8,553 nt of DNA from Alphaproteobacteria bacterium (GCA_030428025.1 JAUIBJ010000110.1:1-8553), one strand, 5' to 3'. Positions 1 through 6,154 are shown, counted from the first letter of the stretch. Made by a program: numbers and translations. The notes: a model not told the origin generated them from the letters alone.

Positions 1-813
1 CGGGCGCTGATGGTCGCGCACATACATGGTCGCAAAGACCGCCGTCAGGAAGAACTTGATCCACCAGACATTCCGTCCCGAGGTCAGTTTCGGGTCGGTC
101 TTCATCAGCAGGGCGAAGGCCTCGCCGTGGCGGAACTCGTCGTTGCACCATTCCTGGAACCACTTGAAGATCGGATGGAACCGCTGGTCGGGGTGCTGTT
201 CCAGATGCCGGAAGATGGTGATGTACCGGGCATAGCCGATCTTTTCGCTGAGATAGGTGGCGTAATAGATGAACTTGGGCCGGAAAAAGGTGTATTTCTT
301 CTTCTGCGTCAGGAAGCCGAGGTTTACGGCGACGCCTGCCTCGCGGAGCGCATCGTTGATGAAGCCCGCATGCCGCGCTTCGTCGCGGGCCATGTATTGG
401 AAGAGCGCGGTAATGTCGGGATTGGCGCCCCTGCGCTTCATCTCCTTGTAAAGCACGCAGCCGGAGAACTCGGCGGTGCAGGAGGAGATCAGGAAGTCGA
501 TGAACTCCTTCTTCAGGCGCGGCTCCATCCCGTCCCAGTCTACCGGATCCCAATCTTCGGTCTTGCGGAAGTGACCCTTGTTGGGATCGCTTTCCATTTC
601 CGCAAGAAGCGCGTCCCAGTCGGCCCTGACCGGGCCGACGTCGATGGCGTCGAGCTCGTCGAAATCCGTCGTGTAGAAGCGCGGGGTCAGAAGCGTGTTC
701 TGCATCGCCACCTCGGTGGCGAATCTGCTGTCCAGCTTGGCCTGTTCCTCCTGGATGGCCAACCCTTCCTCGACGGTGGTAGCGTCGGCTGTATGACCGA
801 TTTGCATGTTCAT
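1..813 (-). CDS. acsF: Oxygen-dependent Mg-protoporphyrin IX monomethyl ester cyclase AcsF (3' end cut off)
   Basis: This is the di-iron oxygenase that forms the isocyclic ring (ring E) of bacteriochlorophyll, converting Mg-protoporphyrin IX monomethyl ester to protochlorophyllide with O2. The first 271 residues are visible. The frame is open to the window edge, so roughly the last quarter of a normal AcsF of about 350 residues lies outside. The ferritin-like di-iron signature is present: Glu115 in TAEFSGC, Glu145 and His148 in DEARH, and Glu226 and His229 in DEFRHGE. The start at 813 is chosen because GAGGAGG lies 7 bases upstream and its ATG overlaps the bciE stop as ATGA. A second in-frame ATG lies two codons later. 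It directly follows bciE, the gene for its partner protein in alphaproteobacteria. The family call is very secure. That it works only with O2 is known for the family, not seen here. Confidence 0.97.
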   Translation of the reverse strand, partial: MNMQIGHTADATTVEEGLAIQEEQAKLDSRFATEVAMQNTLLTPRFYTTDFDELDAIDVGPVRADWDALLAEMESDPNKGHFRKTEDWDPVDWDGMEPRLKKEFIDFLISSCTAEFSGCVLYKEMKRRGANPDITALFQYMARDEARHAGFINDALREAGVAVNLGFLTQKKKYTFFRPKFIYYATYLSEKIGYARYITIFRHLEQHPDQRFHPIFKWFQEWCNDEFRHGEAFALLMKTDPKLTSGRNVWWIKFFLTAVFATMYVRDHQRP

Positions 814-1106
814 AGCGTCACCTCCTCGGAAAACGAGAATTCGCACAGTTCCATGACCTCGAAGTCGCCGGTCAGACGCGTCCAGATCTGTTCCAGTTTC
901 GAGGCGCGCAGAATCGTCGCCTGGCGCTTTTCCGAGACGATCTCGCCGAAGGGGGCCATGATCTCGGGCCCCTGAACCTTGACCTCGTCGCCCGGATAGA
1001 CGGTGGTTCCGTTGTCGAAGCGCACATGCGCATGCAGGCTTTCGAACTTGTGACTGATTTCAACGGTACACGGCGCGTGTTCTATGTCTTTGGTCAGCCA
1101 TCCCAT
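810..1106 (-). CDS. bciE: BciE, accessory subunit of the alphaproteobacterial O2-dependent cyclase
   Basis: This small protein of 98 residues has no signal peptide or membrane segment. It lies between puhC and acsF, and its stop codon overlaps the acsF start as ATGA. In R. sphaeroides the small gene at this place encodes BciE, described as essential for activity of the AcsF cyclase in that group. The identification here rests on position, size and coupling to acsF, plus my recollection of the family; no alignment was possible. Visible features are a polar central stretch YPGDEVKVQGPEIMAPFGE (residues 37-55) and an acidic C-terminal part with LEQIWTRLTGDFE (71-83). It has two cysteines, at 13 and 88. 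The start is supported by AAGGAGG five bases upstream (1112-1118) and lies 14 bases after the puhC stop. No catalytic residues can be named. The likely role is to support or stabilise AcsF, with mechanism unknown. Confidence 0.85.
   Translation of the reverse strand: MGWLTKDIEHAPCTVEISHKFESLHAHVRFDNGTTVYPGDEVKVQGPEIMAPFGEIVSEKRQATILRASKLEQIWTRLTGDFEVMELCEFSFSEEVTL
821..827 (-). promoter_or_regulatory. Ribosome binding site of acsF
   Basis: Read on the minus strand this is GAGGAGG, followed by 7 bases and then the ATG at 813. It lies inside the last codons of bciE. It favours the ATG at 813 over the in-frame ATG at 807, which would be 13 bases away. Confidence 0.75.
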
Positions 1107-1111
1107 TTTGG

Positions 1112-1118
1112 CCTCCTT
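1112..1118 (-). promoter_or_regulatory. Ribosome binding site of bciE
   Basis: The minus strand reads AAGGAGG, then five bases and the ATG at 1106. This is among the strongest Shine-Dalgarno sequences in the window. It lies in the 14-base gap after puhC and supports this short reading frame as a true gene. Confidence 0.75.
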
Positions 1119-1120
1119 TT

Positions 1121-1582
1121 CTATTGTGCCAGAAGCTTTGCGAAGGCTTTGGCGTTGTCTGCGCCGAATCCCATCAGATCGGCGCTCCAGCCTGTGCTGG
1201 GGTCGTGAATCGAGATGCGGCCGGTGTCGTGGCGCAGCAGTGTCACCGGCCCGTCCATCGCGACGCGGTGCTTGGTGCGTTCGCGGACGATCACCCGCCA
1301 GACGCCGGAGACGAAGCCCCCTTCCTCGGGGGACAGATCGGCGATCAGCGTGCCGTCTTCCGCGCGGACGGTTGCAGCGCCGGACATGTCGCCCGACAGG
1401 ACGATCCGACGTTCCTGCAGCGTCTCGCCCGCCGGCGGCGTGGCAATCAGCGGCCGCCCCGTCACCCGGGCGAGGGTGACCAGAACCAGGCAGGCCAGCA
1501 CCAGTGTAAGCATCGCCCTGGCCATGACGCGCGGAACGAGTTCCTTGTCATGGGCGCGGGTGTTGGTTGCGGTCTGGGTCAT
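1121..1582 (-). CDS. puhC: Photosynthetic complex assembly protein PuhC
   Basis: PuhC is a membrane-anchored factor needed for efficient assembly of the reaction centre-LH1 core complex. The 153-residue product is close to the usual length of the family (about 150-165). It has a short cytoplasmic N-terminus with Arg18 and Arg22 before one hydrophobic segment (about 22-40). A soluble domain of about 110 residues follows and should face the periplasm. GGFVSGVWRVIVRER (88-102) and GRISIHDPSTGWSADLMGFG (121-140) look like the typical conserved blocks of the family. It sits 13 bases after puhB and 14 bases before bciE, in the standard puhABC order. The site upstream of the ATG is weak (AGGACGAGAGAACCG), so it may depend on translation of puhB. 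Its biochemical action is not known from the sequence. Confidence 0.93.
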   Translation of the reverse strand: MTQTATNTRAHDKELVPRVMARAMLTLVLACLVLVTLARVTGRPLIATPPAGETLQERRIVLSGDMSGAATVRAEDGTLIADLSPEEGGFVSGVWRVIVRERTKHRVAMDGPVTLLRHDTGRISIHDPSTGWSADLMGFGADNAKAFAKLLAQ

Positions 1583-1595
1583 CGGTTCTCTCGTC

Positions 1596-2228
1596 CTATT
1601 CGGCAGCCATCGGCGCGGTGGCCGGCCGGCGTTCCACTTGCGGTGTGCTCACCCGGGCCTCGGCGGCCTCAGCCAGCAGCCGCGCCACCTTTTCCGCCTC
1701 CGGGATGCAGCGCAGCGCGGGCTGCGTGCGGCGTATCCACCAGGGGCGCAGATGCGGCCAGCAAACCAGATAGGAGAGCCGCGTGCTGCCCTCGAGGTCG
1801 AGGGCGATCGTCCCGGTCCCGTCCCTGCGCAGGTCGAGATCGGCAGTCCTGATCTGGGTGAAGGGCAGGTTCAGCGTCACGGTGAGGGCGGCGCCGATGC
1901 GCATCGCCACCCGCCGGTTGGTGATCGTGTAGAGCGTGGCGCGGGCCTGCACGAACCCCACCACCATCAGCAGGGCGCAGACCACCGCGCCCATGATCAG
2001 GAAGGGCGAGGCCGACGCAAAGGCCGCCCCGGCGCCGACCTGATCGACGAGCGTGAGGAAGCGCCAGAGCGTCAGCAGCAGGAAATAGCCCGCAACCCAG
2101 TGGATGCTGAGCGCCTCCCGCGAGAGAGCCCACCAGTGCGGACGGCCCTGCCAGAGGATGTGCTCGCCTTCCGGCGGGCGCTCCGGCAGACCCGGAACCG
2201 GTTCGATGGCAAAGTCGTCATGGGGCAT
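1596..2228 (-). CDS. puhB: Photosynthetic complex assembly protein PuhB (bacterial PH-like domain)
   Basis: PuhB is an integral membrane protein that helps assemble the reaction centre, known in Rhodobacter capsulatus. The product of 210 residues matches the family length (about 210-215). The N-terminal part holds a short motif GEHILWQGRPHWW (21-33). Two hydrophobic segments follow (about 43-60 and 73-94). Next comes a soluble domain beginning ATLYTITNRRVAMRIG (97-112), the typical strand pattern of bacterial PH-like (bPH_2, YdbT-type) domains. The end is an Ala-rich tail. The frame is open upstream to an ATG at 2282 inside puhA. The ATG at 2228 is preferred because AAAGGAG lies six bases before it and it falls after the puhA stop. 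It lies 16 bases downstream of puhA and 13 bases upstream of puhC. The function of the PH-like domain is unknown. Confidence 0.94.
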   Translation of the reverse strand: MPHDDFAIEPVPGLPERPPEGEHILWQGRPHWWALSREALSIHWVAGYFLLLTLWRFLTLVDQVGAGAAFASASPFLIMGAVVCALLMVVGFVQARATLYTITNRRVAMRIGAALTVTLNLPFTQIRTADLDLRRDGTGTIALDLEGSTRLSYLVCWPHLRPWWIRRTQPALRCIPEAEKVARLLAEAAEARVSTPQVERRPATAPMAAE

Positions 2229-2234
2229 GGCGCT

Positions 2235-2241
2235 CTCCTTT
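2235..2241 (-). promoter_or_regulatory. Ribosome binding site of puhB
   Basis: The minus strand reads AAAGGAG, six bases before the ATG at 2228. It decides between this start and the in-frame ATG at 2282, which lies inside the puhA coding region. Confidence 0.75.
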
Positions 2242-2244
2242 GAT

Positions 2245-3018
2245 TCAGCCGAGTTGAGGTTCGAGCCGCGCTTCGCTGGCATAGAGGGTGCCGCCGGCGT
2301 AATAGGCGGTTATCTTGTCTTCCTCGAGCAGTGTCACCTGATGCGGCGAGGTGTGCTTGGGCACGCCTGCGAAATGCTTGCCGAAGATCGACCGGACCTT
2401 CACGCAGTCACGCCGGATGCGGGCCATGGTCAGCGGAACGAGGCGTTTGCCGGTGCCATGTTCGCCGTCCAGCTCGACCTCGAGATAGCGGACCATCTGC
2501 TCGGGCTCGTCCACCCACATGTCGACGATGCGTCCGACCACGGCACCGTCCCCGGCCATGACCGGCAATCCGCGCGGGTCGCGGCCCGCCGAGACGTGGA
2601 AGTTGTTGCTGGCCGACATCGGCACCACTTTCGGATGGCCGTGGCCGTCGAGTTCGGGCACGTCGCGGCGCGGGGCCCAGCTGGCAGGGCCGACGCCATC
2701 TGCCATCGGATCGCCCGTCGGCTGGAACGGAAAGCCGTTGCCGGCCGCCGTCTTCTCGAGAGCGAGATCCTTGCGGTCGGGGTTCTGCCCCGAGGGAACG
2801 GTCACTTCGCCGCGGCCATGCGGCAGTTTGAAGGTCTTGTCGTCGGGAACGGGGAACAGCCCCTGGTTGGCCGACGGCCTTCCGTCATCGTCTTCCAGCG
2901 GATACCCCTCGCGCATGTTCTCGCGCTGGAGGTAGTAGATCAGCAGTGCGAAGAAGATCCAGAACAGCCAGAGCGCGACGCTGGCGAGGTCCACCTGGGC
3001 AAAGAATGTCTGGGTCAT
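2245..3018 (-). CDS. puhA: Photosynthetic reaction centre H subunit
   Basis: PuhA caps the cytoplasmic face of the L/M reaction centre core and carries the entry path for protons used to reduce the secondary quinone. The length is 257 residues (about 260 in R. sphaeroides). There is one membrane helix (about 12-30), followed by a large cytoplasmic domain with the family block TLLEEDKI (229-236). Asp124, His126 and His128 in ELDGHGH, and Asp170 and Glu173 in WVDEPEQM, fall at the same numbers as the proton-entry and metal-binding residues of the R. sphaeroides H subunit. The start at 3018 matches the family N-terminus (MTQTFFAQVDLA) and has AAAGGA seven bases upstream. It follows lhaA after 28 bases. 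In Rhodobacter, puhA is known to be expressed both by read-through from the bch genes and from a promoter within lhaA; I could not identify that promoter here. Confidence 0.99.
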   Translation of the reverse strand: MTQTFFAQVDLASVALWLFWIFFALLIYYLQRENMREGYPLEDDDGRPSANQGLFPVPDDKTFKLPHGRGEVTVPSGQNPDRKDLALEKTAAGNGFPFQPTGDPMADGVGPASWAPRRDVPELDGHGHPKVVPMSASNNFHVSAGRDPRGLPVMAGDGAVVGRIVDMWVDEPEQMVRYLEVELDGEHGTGKRLVPLTMARIRRDCVKVRSIFGKHFAGVPKHTSPHQVTLLEEDKITAYYAGGTLYASEARLEPQLG

Positions 3019-3025
3019 GTCACTA

Positions 3026-3031
3026 TCCTTT
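3026..3031 (-). promoter_or_regulatory. Ribosome binding site of puhA
   Basis: The minus strand reads AAAGGA in the 28-base gap after lhaA, seven bases before the ATG at 3018. It fixes the start, since the same frame stays open upstream to 3273 inside lhaA. Confidence 0.7.
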
Positions 3032-3046
3032 CGATAGAACGGCAAG

Positions 3047-4489
3047 TCATGTCGGGAAGTCGGCCAGGCCGATACGGGCCGCCCCCGGTGCGGAATGGGC
3101 TTTGGACGGCCGCGCCACGCGCACCAGCGGCCCGAGAACCGCGAGGGTGACGAAGAGCAGCCCGATTTCGATATGGTAGACGAAGGAATATCCGGTGGCG
3201 GCGCTGTCGAGCGCCTCGCCCCAGGCGCCGGTGGTGGCGATGGCATTGACGCCGTCGCGCAGCGCGCCGCCAACGGCGATGGAAAGGCCCGCCGCCGTGG
3301 CCTGTGCCGCGCCCCAGGCCCCGAGCGCGAGGCCGTGGCCCGCCGCGCCCTGCACCGGCAGGCTCATGGCCGCGATCAGCGTCGACACGGAAAAGAGCCC
3401 GCCGCCGAAGCCGATCAGGCAGGCCCCCGCGAAGAAGATCGGGCCCGATTGCATCGGGGCGGCGAAAATGACGGTCGAAAAAGCCGCGATGCCGGCCAGT
3501 ATTCCGGTGGCCGCCAGCCTGTAGGCGTCGCGCCCGCGCGCGAGTGCCCGTCCCGCAAGAGCGAAGCCCGCCAGTGCGCCCGCCGCCCAGACGGCGGTGA
3601 GCATGGTCGTCGCGGAGACCGAAAGCCCCAGGATCTCGCCGCCATAGGGTTCTAGCAGCACGTCCTGCATGTTGAAGGCCATCGTTCCCAGAAACGCCAC
3701 CACCAGCAGCCGCCCGGCCTGTCCGCCACCGATGAAATCGGCCCAGGCCTCGGCAAGCCGCGGGCGTGGAACGGAACGCTCCTCGCGGCTCATCGGGCGG
3801 ACCTGTTCCTGTTTCCACAGCGCCACGAGGTTCAGCACGATCCCGACGGCCGCGGCACCCTGCACCACTCGGATCAGTTGCAGCGGCGAGAAATCGCGCA
3901 GAAGCCAGCCGATGACGATGGCCGAAACCCCCATGCCCAGCAGGAACATGACATAGAGCAGCGCCACGACGCGCGGACGGGTCGCCTCGTCGGCGCGGTC
4001 GGTGGCCAGCGCCAGCCCCGCCGTCTGGGTCATGTGCAGGCCGAGGCCGGTCATCAGGAAGGCCAGTGCCGCCAGCACCTCGCCGGCGAAGGGCACGTCA
4101 TGCACCGTCTCGCCCGACAACACCAGCAGCGCGAAGGGCATCACCGCCAGCCCGCCCATCTGCCAGAGCGATCCGAACCACAGGTAGGGGATGCGTTTCC
4201 AGCCGATCGCGCTGCGATGCGTGTCGGAGCGGAAGCCGAGAAGAACCCGGAAGGGCGCGATCAGCACCGGCAGGGCGATCATGATTGCCACGATGGTGGC
4301 GGGTACCGACAGTTCGACGATCATCACCCGGTTCAGCGTGCCCAGAAGCATCACCGTCGCCATGCCCACCGAGACCTGGAAGAGCGAGAGCCGGAGAAGC
4401 TGACCCATCGGCAGCCCCTCGCTCGCCGCGTCGGCGAAGGGGAGGAACCGCGCGGTCAGCCGTCTGAGGTGATGCGGGCGGACGATCAT
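3047..4489 (-). CDS. lhaA: LH1 antenna assembly protein LhaA (PucC family, MFS-like)
   Basis: LhaA is a polytopic membrane protein that supports assembly of the LH1 antenna around the reaction centre, probably by delivering or arranging bacteriochlorophyll. The 480-residue product matches the family length. It is very hydrophobic, with about 12 membrane segments as expected for the major facilitator fold. The cytoplasmic loop after helix 2 carries GFRSDTHRSAIGWKRIPYLW (85-104), a hallmark of the PucC/LhaA/bacteriochlorophyll synthase 44.5-kDa family. GLHMTQTAGLALATDRA (150-166) and FGGGLFSVSTLIAAMSLP (361-378) are further typical blocks. The frame is open upstream to 4660 within bchM. The ATG at 4489 is chosen because it overlaps the bchM stop as ATGA, has GGAG eight bases upstream, and gives the usual N-terminus. 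It is called LhaA rather than PucC because it lies between bchM and puhA; PucC belongs with the LH2 genes. Confidence 0.95.
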   Translation of the reverse strand: MIVRPHHLRRLTARFLPFADAASEGLPMGQLLRLSLFQVSVGMATVMLLGTLNRVMIVELSVPATIVAIMIALPVLIAPFRVLLGFRSDTHRSAIGWKRIPYLWFGSLWQMGGLAVMPFALLVLSGETVHDVPFAGEVLAALAFLMTGLGLHMTQTAGLALATDRADEATRPRVVALLYVMFLLGMGVSAIVIGWLLRDFSPLQLIRVVQGAAAVGIVLNLVALWKQEQVRPMSREERSVPRPRLAEAWADFIGGGQAGRLLVVAFLGTMAFNMQDVLLEPYGGEILGLSVSATTMLTAVWAAGALAGFALAGRALARGRDAYRLAATGILAGIAAFSTVIFAAPMQSGPIFFAGACLIGFGGGLFSVSTLIAAMSLPVQGAAGHGLALGAWGAAQATAAGLSIAVGGALRDGVNAIATTGAWGEALDSAATGYSFVYHIEIGLLFVTLAVLGPLVRVARPSKAHSAPGAARIGLADFPT

Positions 4490-5166
4490 GCGCGATACTC
4501 CATCGCCTGGCTGATGTAGAAGCCGGAAGTGACACGTTCGAGCGCGTTGAGGGTGCCCGGGCAACCTGCCGTGCGTAGCGCCTTCTTCAGACGCGCCGGC
4601 GCCTGGGGCACCATGGTGGGCGAGCGGTCGGTGCGCGGGAAGAGCTGGCCCATGCGCCACATCGCCATCAGAAGTGCGGTGCGGGGGGCGACAGTGAAGA
4701 CGATGGCGCCGGAGGTGCGCTGCCCGAGGTTTCGGAGGGCGGCGGCGATGTCGGCCTGGGTGTAATAGATCAGGCTGTCCATCGCCATCACGTGATCGAA
4801 ACGGCCCAAGGCGTCGTCGAGCATGTCGCCGGTGCGGAAATCGACCTTTGCCGCCAGATTCGGTGGCAGGCGCTTGCGGGCGATGTCCACCAGCGACGGC
4901 GAGATGTCGATCGCCACCACCTCGGCGCCGCGGGCCGCCAGTTCCGCCGTCATCTGCCCCGCGCCGCAGCCCGCGTCGAGCACGCGGGAGCCGGAAAGGT
5001 CACCCGACAGGCGCGAGAGCATCTGCGCGCGCATGGCATCGCGCCCGCGCCGCACGGTCTCGCGGATTTTCGAGACCGGCGCATCGCTTGTCAGCCGTTC
5101 CCATGTGCGGGTGGCCGTGCGGTCGAAATAGGTCTCGACGCGGGTAAGCGTGCGGTCGTAACTCAT
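4486..5166 (-). CDS. bchM: Mg-protoporphyrin IX O-methyltransferase
   Basis: BchM transfers a methyl group from S-adenosylmethionine to the C13 propionate of Mg-protoporphyrin IX, giving the monomethyl ester that AcsF then cyclises. The product has 226 residues, typical for the family. It starts with TYFDRTATRTWERLTSD (12-28), conserved in BchM/ChlM. Motif I of class I methyltransferases is VLDAGCGAGQMTAELAARG (62-80), followed by the acidic VVAIDIS (83-89) that should bind the ribose. FDHVMAMDSLIYY (123-135) corresponds to motif IV. The ATG at 5166 shares its A with the TGA of bchL (TGATG). There is no good ribosome binding site before it, so translation probably depends on re-initiation after bchL. 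Its stop overlaps the lhaA start by four bases. It sits two genes after bchH, whose product supplies its substrate and is known to interact with BchM/ChlM in other species. Confidence 0.97.
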   Translation of the reverse strand: MSYDRTLTRVETYFDRTATRTWERLTSDAPVSKIRETVRRGRDAMRAQMLSRLSGDLSGSRVLDAGCGAGQMTAELAARGAEVVAIDISPSLVDIARKRLPPNLAAKVDFRTGDMLDDALGRFDHVMAMDSLIYYTQADIAAALRNLGQRTSGAIVFTVAPRTALLMAMWRMGQLFPRTDRSPTMVPQAPARLKKALRTAGCPGTLNALERVTSGFYISQAMEYRA

Positions 5167-6062
5167 CAGTCGAATCCCAGAAGCTCGAAAATGTCGCGGT
5201 CTTCCATCGGGGCGGGGGCCATTGGCTCGGTCCCGCGCCAGAGAGTTTCGGCGAGGCGGACATATTCGGCCCGGCAGGCGATGATGTCGTCGTCGTCGTC
5301 CATCTCGAAGAGGGTCTTCTTCTTGAGGCGCGAGCGGCGGATGGCATCCACGTCGGGCATGTGGGCGATGCGGTTGAAGCCCACTTCGCGGCAGTAGCGG
5401 TCTACCTCGTCGGTGTCTTTCGAGCGGTTGGCGATGCAGCCGGCGAGGCGCACCTTGTAATTGGCCGACTTGGCCTGCACCGCCGCGATGATGCGGTTCA
5501 TGGCGTAGATCGAGTCGAAATCGTTGGCGGTGACGATGACCGCACGGTCGGCATGCTGAAGCGGCGCCGCGAAGCCGCCGCAGACCACGTCGCCCAGCAC
5601 GTCGAAGATCACCACGTCGGTGTCCTCGAGCATGTGGTGCTGTTTCAGCAGCTTGACGGTCTGGCCCACGACATAACCGCCGCAGCCGGTGCCCGCGGGC
5701 GGCCCGCCGGCCTCGACACATTGCACGCCGCCCCAGCCTACGGTGACGAAATCTTCCGGCCTCAGTTCCTCGGGGTGGAAATCGACTTCCTTGAGGATGT
5801 CGATGACGGTGGGCTGCAGGCGGCCCGTCAGGGTGAAGGTGCTGTCATGCTTCGGGTCGCAGCCGATCTGCAGCACCCGCTTGCCCATCCGGGCGAAGGC
5901 GGCGGAGAGATTCGACGAGGTGGTAGATTTTCCGATCCCGCCCTTGCCATAGACCGAGAAGACCTTGGCGCCCTCGATCTTCATCGACGGGTCCTGATGG
6001 ACCTGAACCGACCCTTCGCCGTCCTGTCCCTTGAGGTTCGGGATGTCGTCGCGGGGACTCAT
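5166..6062 (-). CDS. bchL: Dark-operative protochlorophyllide reductase, iron protein BchL
   Basis: BchL is the NifH-like ATPase that passes electrons to BchN-BchB for light-independent reduction of protochlorophyllide to chlorophyllide. The product has 298 residues (297 in R. sphaeroides). The P-loop is YGKGGIGKST (38-47). Cys127 (GTGCGGY) and Cys161 (DVVCGGF) are the two ligands each subunit gives to the bridging [4Fe-4S] cluster of the dimer. VIFDVLGD (151-158) is the switch II region. The first 30 residues are polar and end in KIEGAKVFSVYGKGG; in R. sphaeroides this flexible extension has been reported to act as an autoinhibitory element. The C-terminus DIFELLGFD is the usual one. The ATG at 6062 is preceded by GAGAGG at short spacing and gives the family N-terminus (MSPRD). 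It is separated from bchH by 88 bases and fused by a one-base overlap to bchM. Confidence 0.99.
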   Translation of the reverse strand: MSPRDDIPNLKGQDGEGSVQVHQDPSMKIEGAKVFSVYGKGGIGKSTTSSNLSAAFARMGKRVLQIGCDPKHDSTFTLTGRLQPTVIDILKEVDFHPEELRPEDFVTVGWGGVQCVEAGGPPAGTGCGGYVVGQTVKLLKQHHMLEDTDVVIFDVLGDVVCGGFAAPLQHADRAVIVTANDFDSIYAMNRIIAAVQAKSANYKVRLAGCIANRSKDTDEVDRYCREVGFNRIAHMPDVDAIRRSRLKKKTLFEMDDDDDIIACRAEYVRLAETLWRGTEPMAPAPMEDRDIFELLGFD

Positions 6063-6154
6063 GGTGCCTCTCTTTCATCTTGCTTGAAATACTCCGGGGG
6101 TTTGGGGGCAGAGCCCCCATGACCCGTGGCGAAGCTGGTGCGTTGCGGGATCAT
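6059..6154 (-). CDS. Possible 31-codon linking ORF between bchH and bchL
   Basis: This short frame starts with an ATG that overlaps the bchH stop as ATGA and ends with a TGA that overlaps the bchL start as ATGA. GGGGTGAG, a fair match to a Shine-Dalgarno sequence, lies six bases before the ATG inside the end of bchH. The product would be 31 residues, polar and proline-rich, with PKPPEYFKQDER near its end and no hydrophobic segment. The frame reads straight through the hairpin and repeat-like sequence, so the peptide itself may have no function. The frame may only carry ribosomes from bchH to bchL, or may be chance. I know no family for it. The geometry is seen directly; translation is inference. 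Confidence 0.25.
   Translation of the reverse strand: MIPQRTSFATGHGGSAPKPPEYFKQDEREAP
6074..6119 (-). repeat. Probable copy of a recurrent Rhodobacterales intergenic element
   Basis: On the minus strand this is a GC hairpin followed by AAACCCCCGGAG, then TATTT, then CAAGATGAAAG after a few bases. From memory, the combination of GGGGGCTCTGCCCCC with CCCGGAGTATTT and an AAGATGAAAG tail occurs many times between genes in Rhodobacterales genomes, so I read it as one copy of a dispersed element. Only one copy is present in the window, so its repeat nature cannot be shown here. It occupies most of the bchH-bchL gap and ends shortly before the bchL ribosome binding site. Confidence 0.5.
6103..6119 (-). 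promoter_or_regulatory. Strong hairpin in the bchH-bchL gap
   Basis: TGGGGGC and GCCCCCA form a perfect seven-pair stem around a three-base loop (TCT on the minus strand). No run of T follows; AAACCCCCGGAGTATTT does, so it is not a standard intrinsic terminator. The second C5 run, at 6096-6100, could compete for the same G5 run, allowing two alternative foldings. A role in mRNA stability or processing between bchH and bchL is plausible but inferred. Confidence 0.6.

Noticed and set aside
10..975. Plus-strand open frame of 321 codons over acsF and bciE
   Set aside because: It is antisense to two well-supported genes. The minus-strand translation has the full di-iron motifs, while this product resembles no family and reflects GC-rich codon bias.
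1215..2243. Plus-strand open frame of 342 codons over puhB and puhC
   Set aside because: Antisense shadow rich in Arg, Pro and Gly. The opposite strand encodes recognisable PuhB and PuhC with good ribosome binding sites.
2104..3150. Plus-strand open frame of 348 codons over puhA
   Set aside because: Antisense to PuhA, which is certain by length and key residues. The product has no recognisable domain.
6103..6119. Hairpin as a rho-independent terminator of bchH
   Set aside because: No T tract follows the stem in the direction of transcription, and bchL and the genes beyond it have no other clear promoter, so read-through is expected.
6063..6150. PpsR/CrtJ (TGT-N12-ACA) or FnrL (TTGAT-N4-ATCAA) site before bchL
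   Set aside because: I looked for both patterns in this gap and found none. Control of this operon probably lies upstream of the window.
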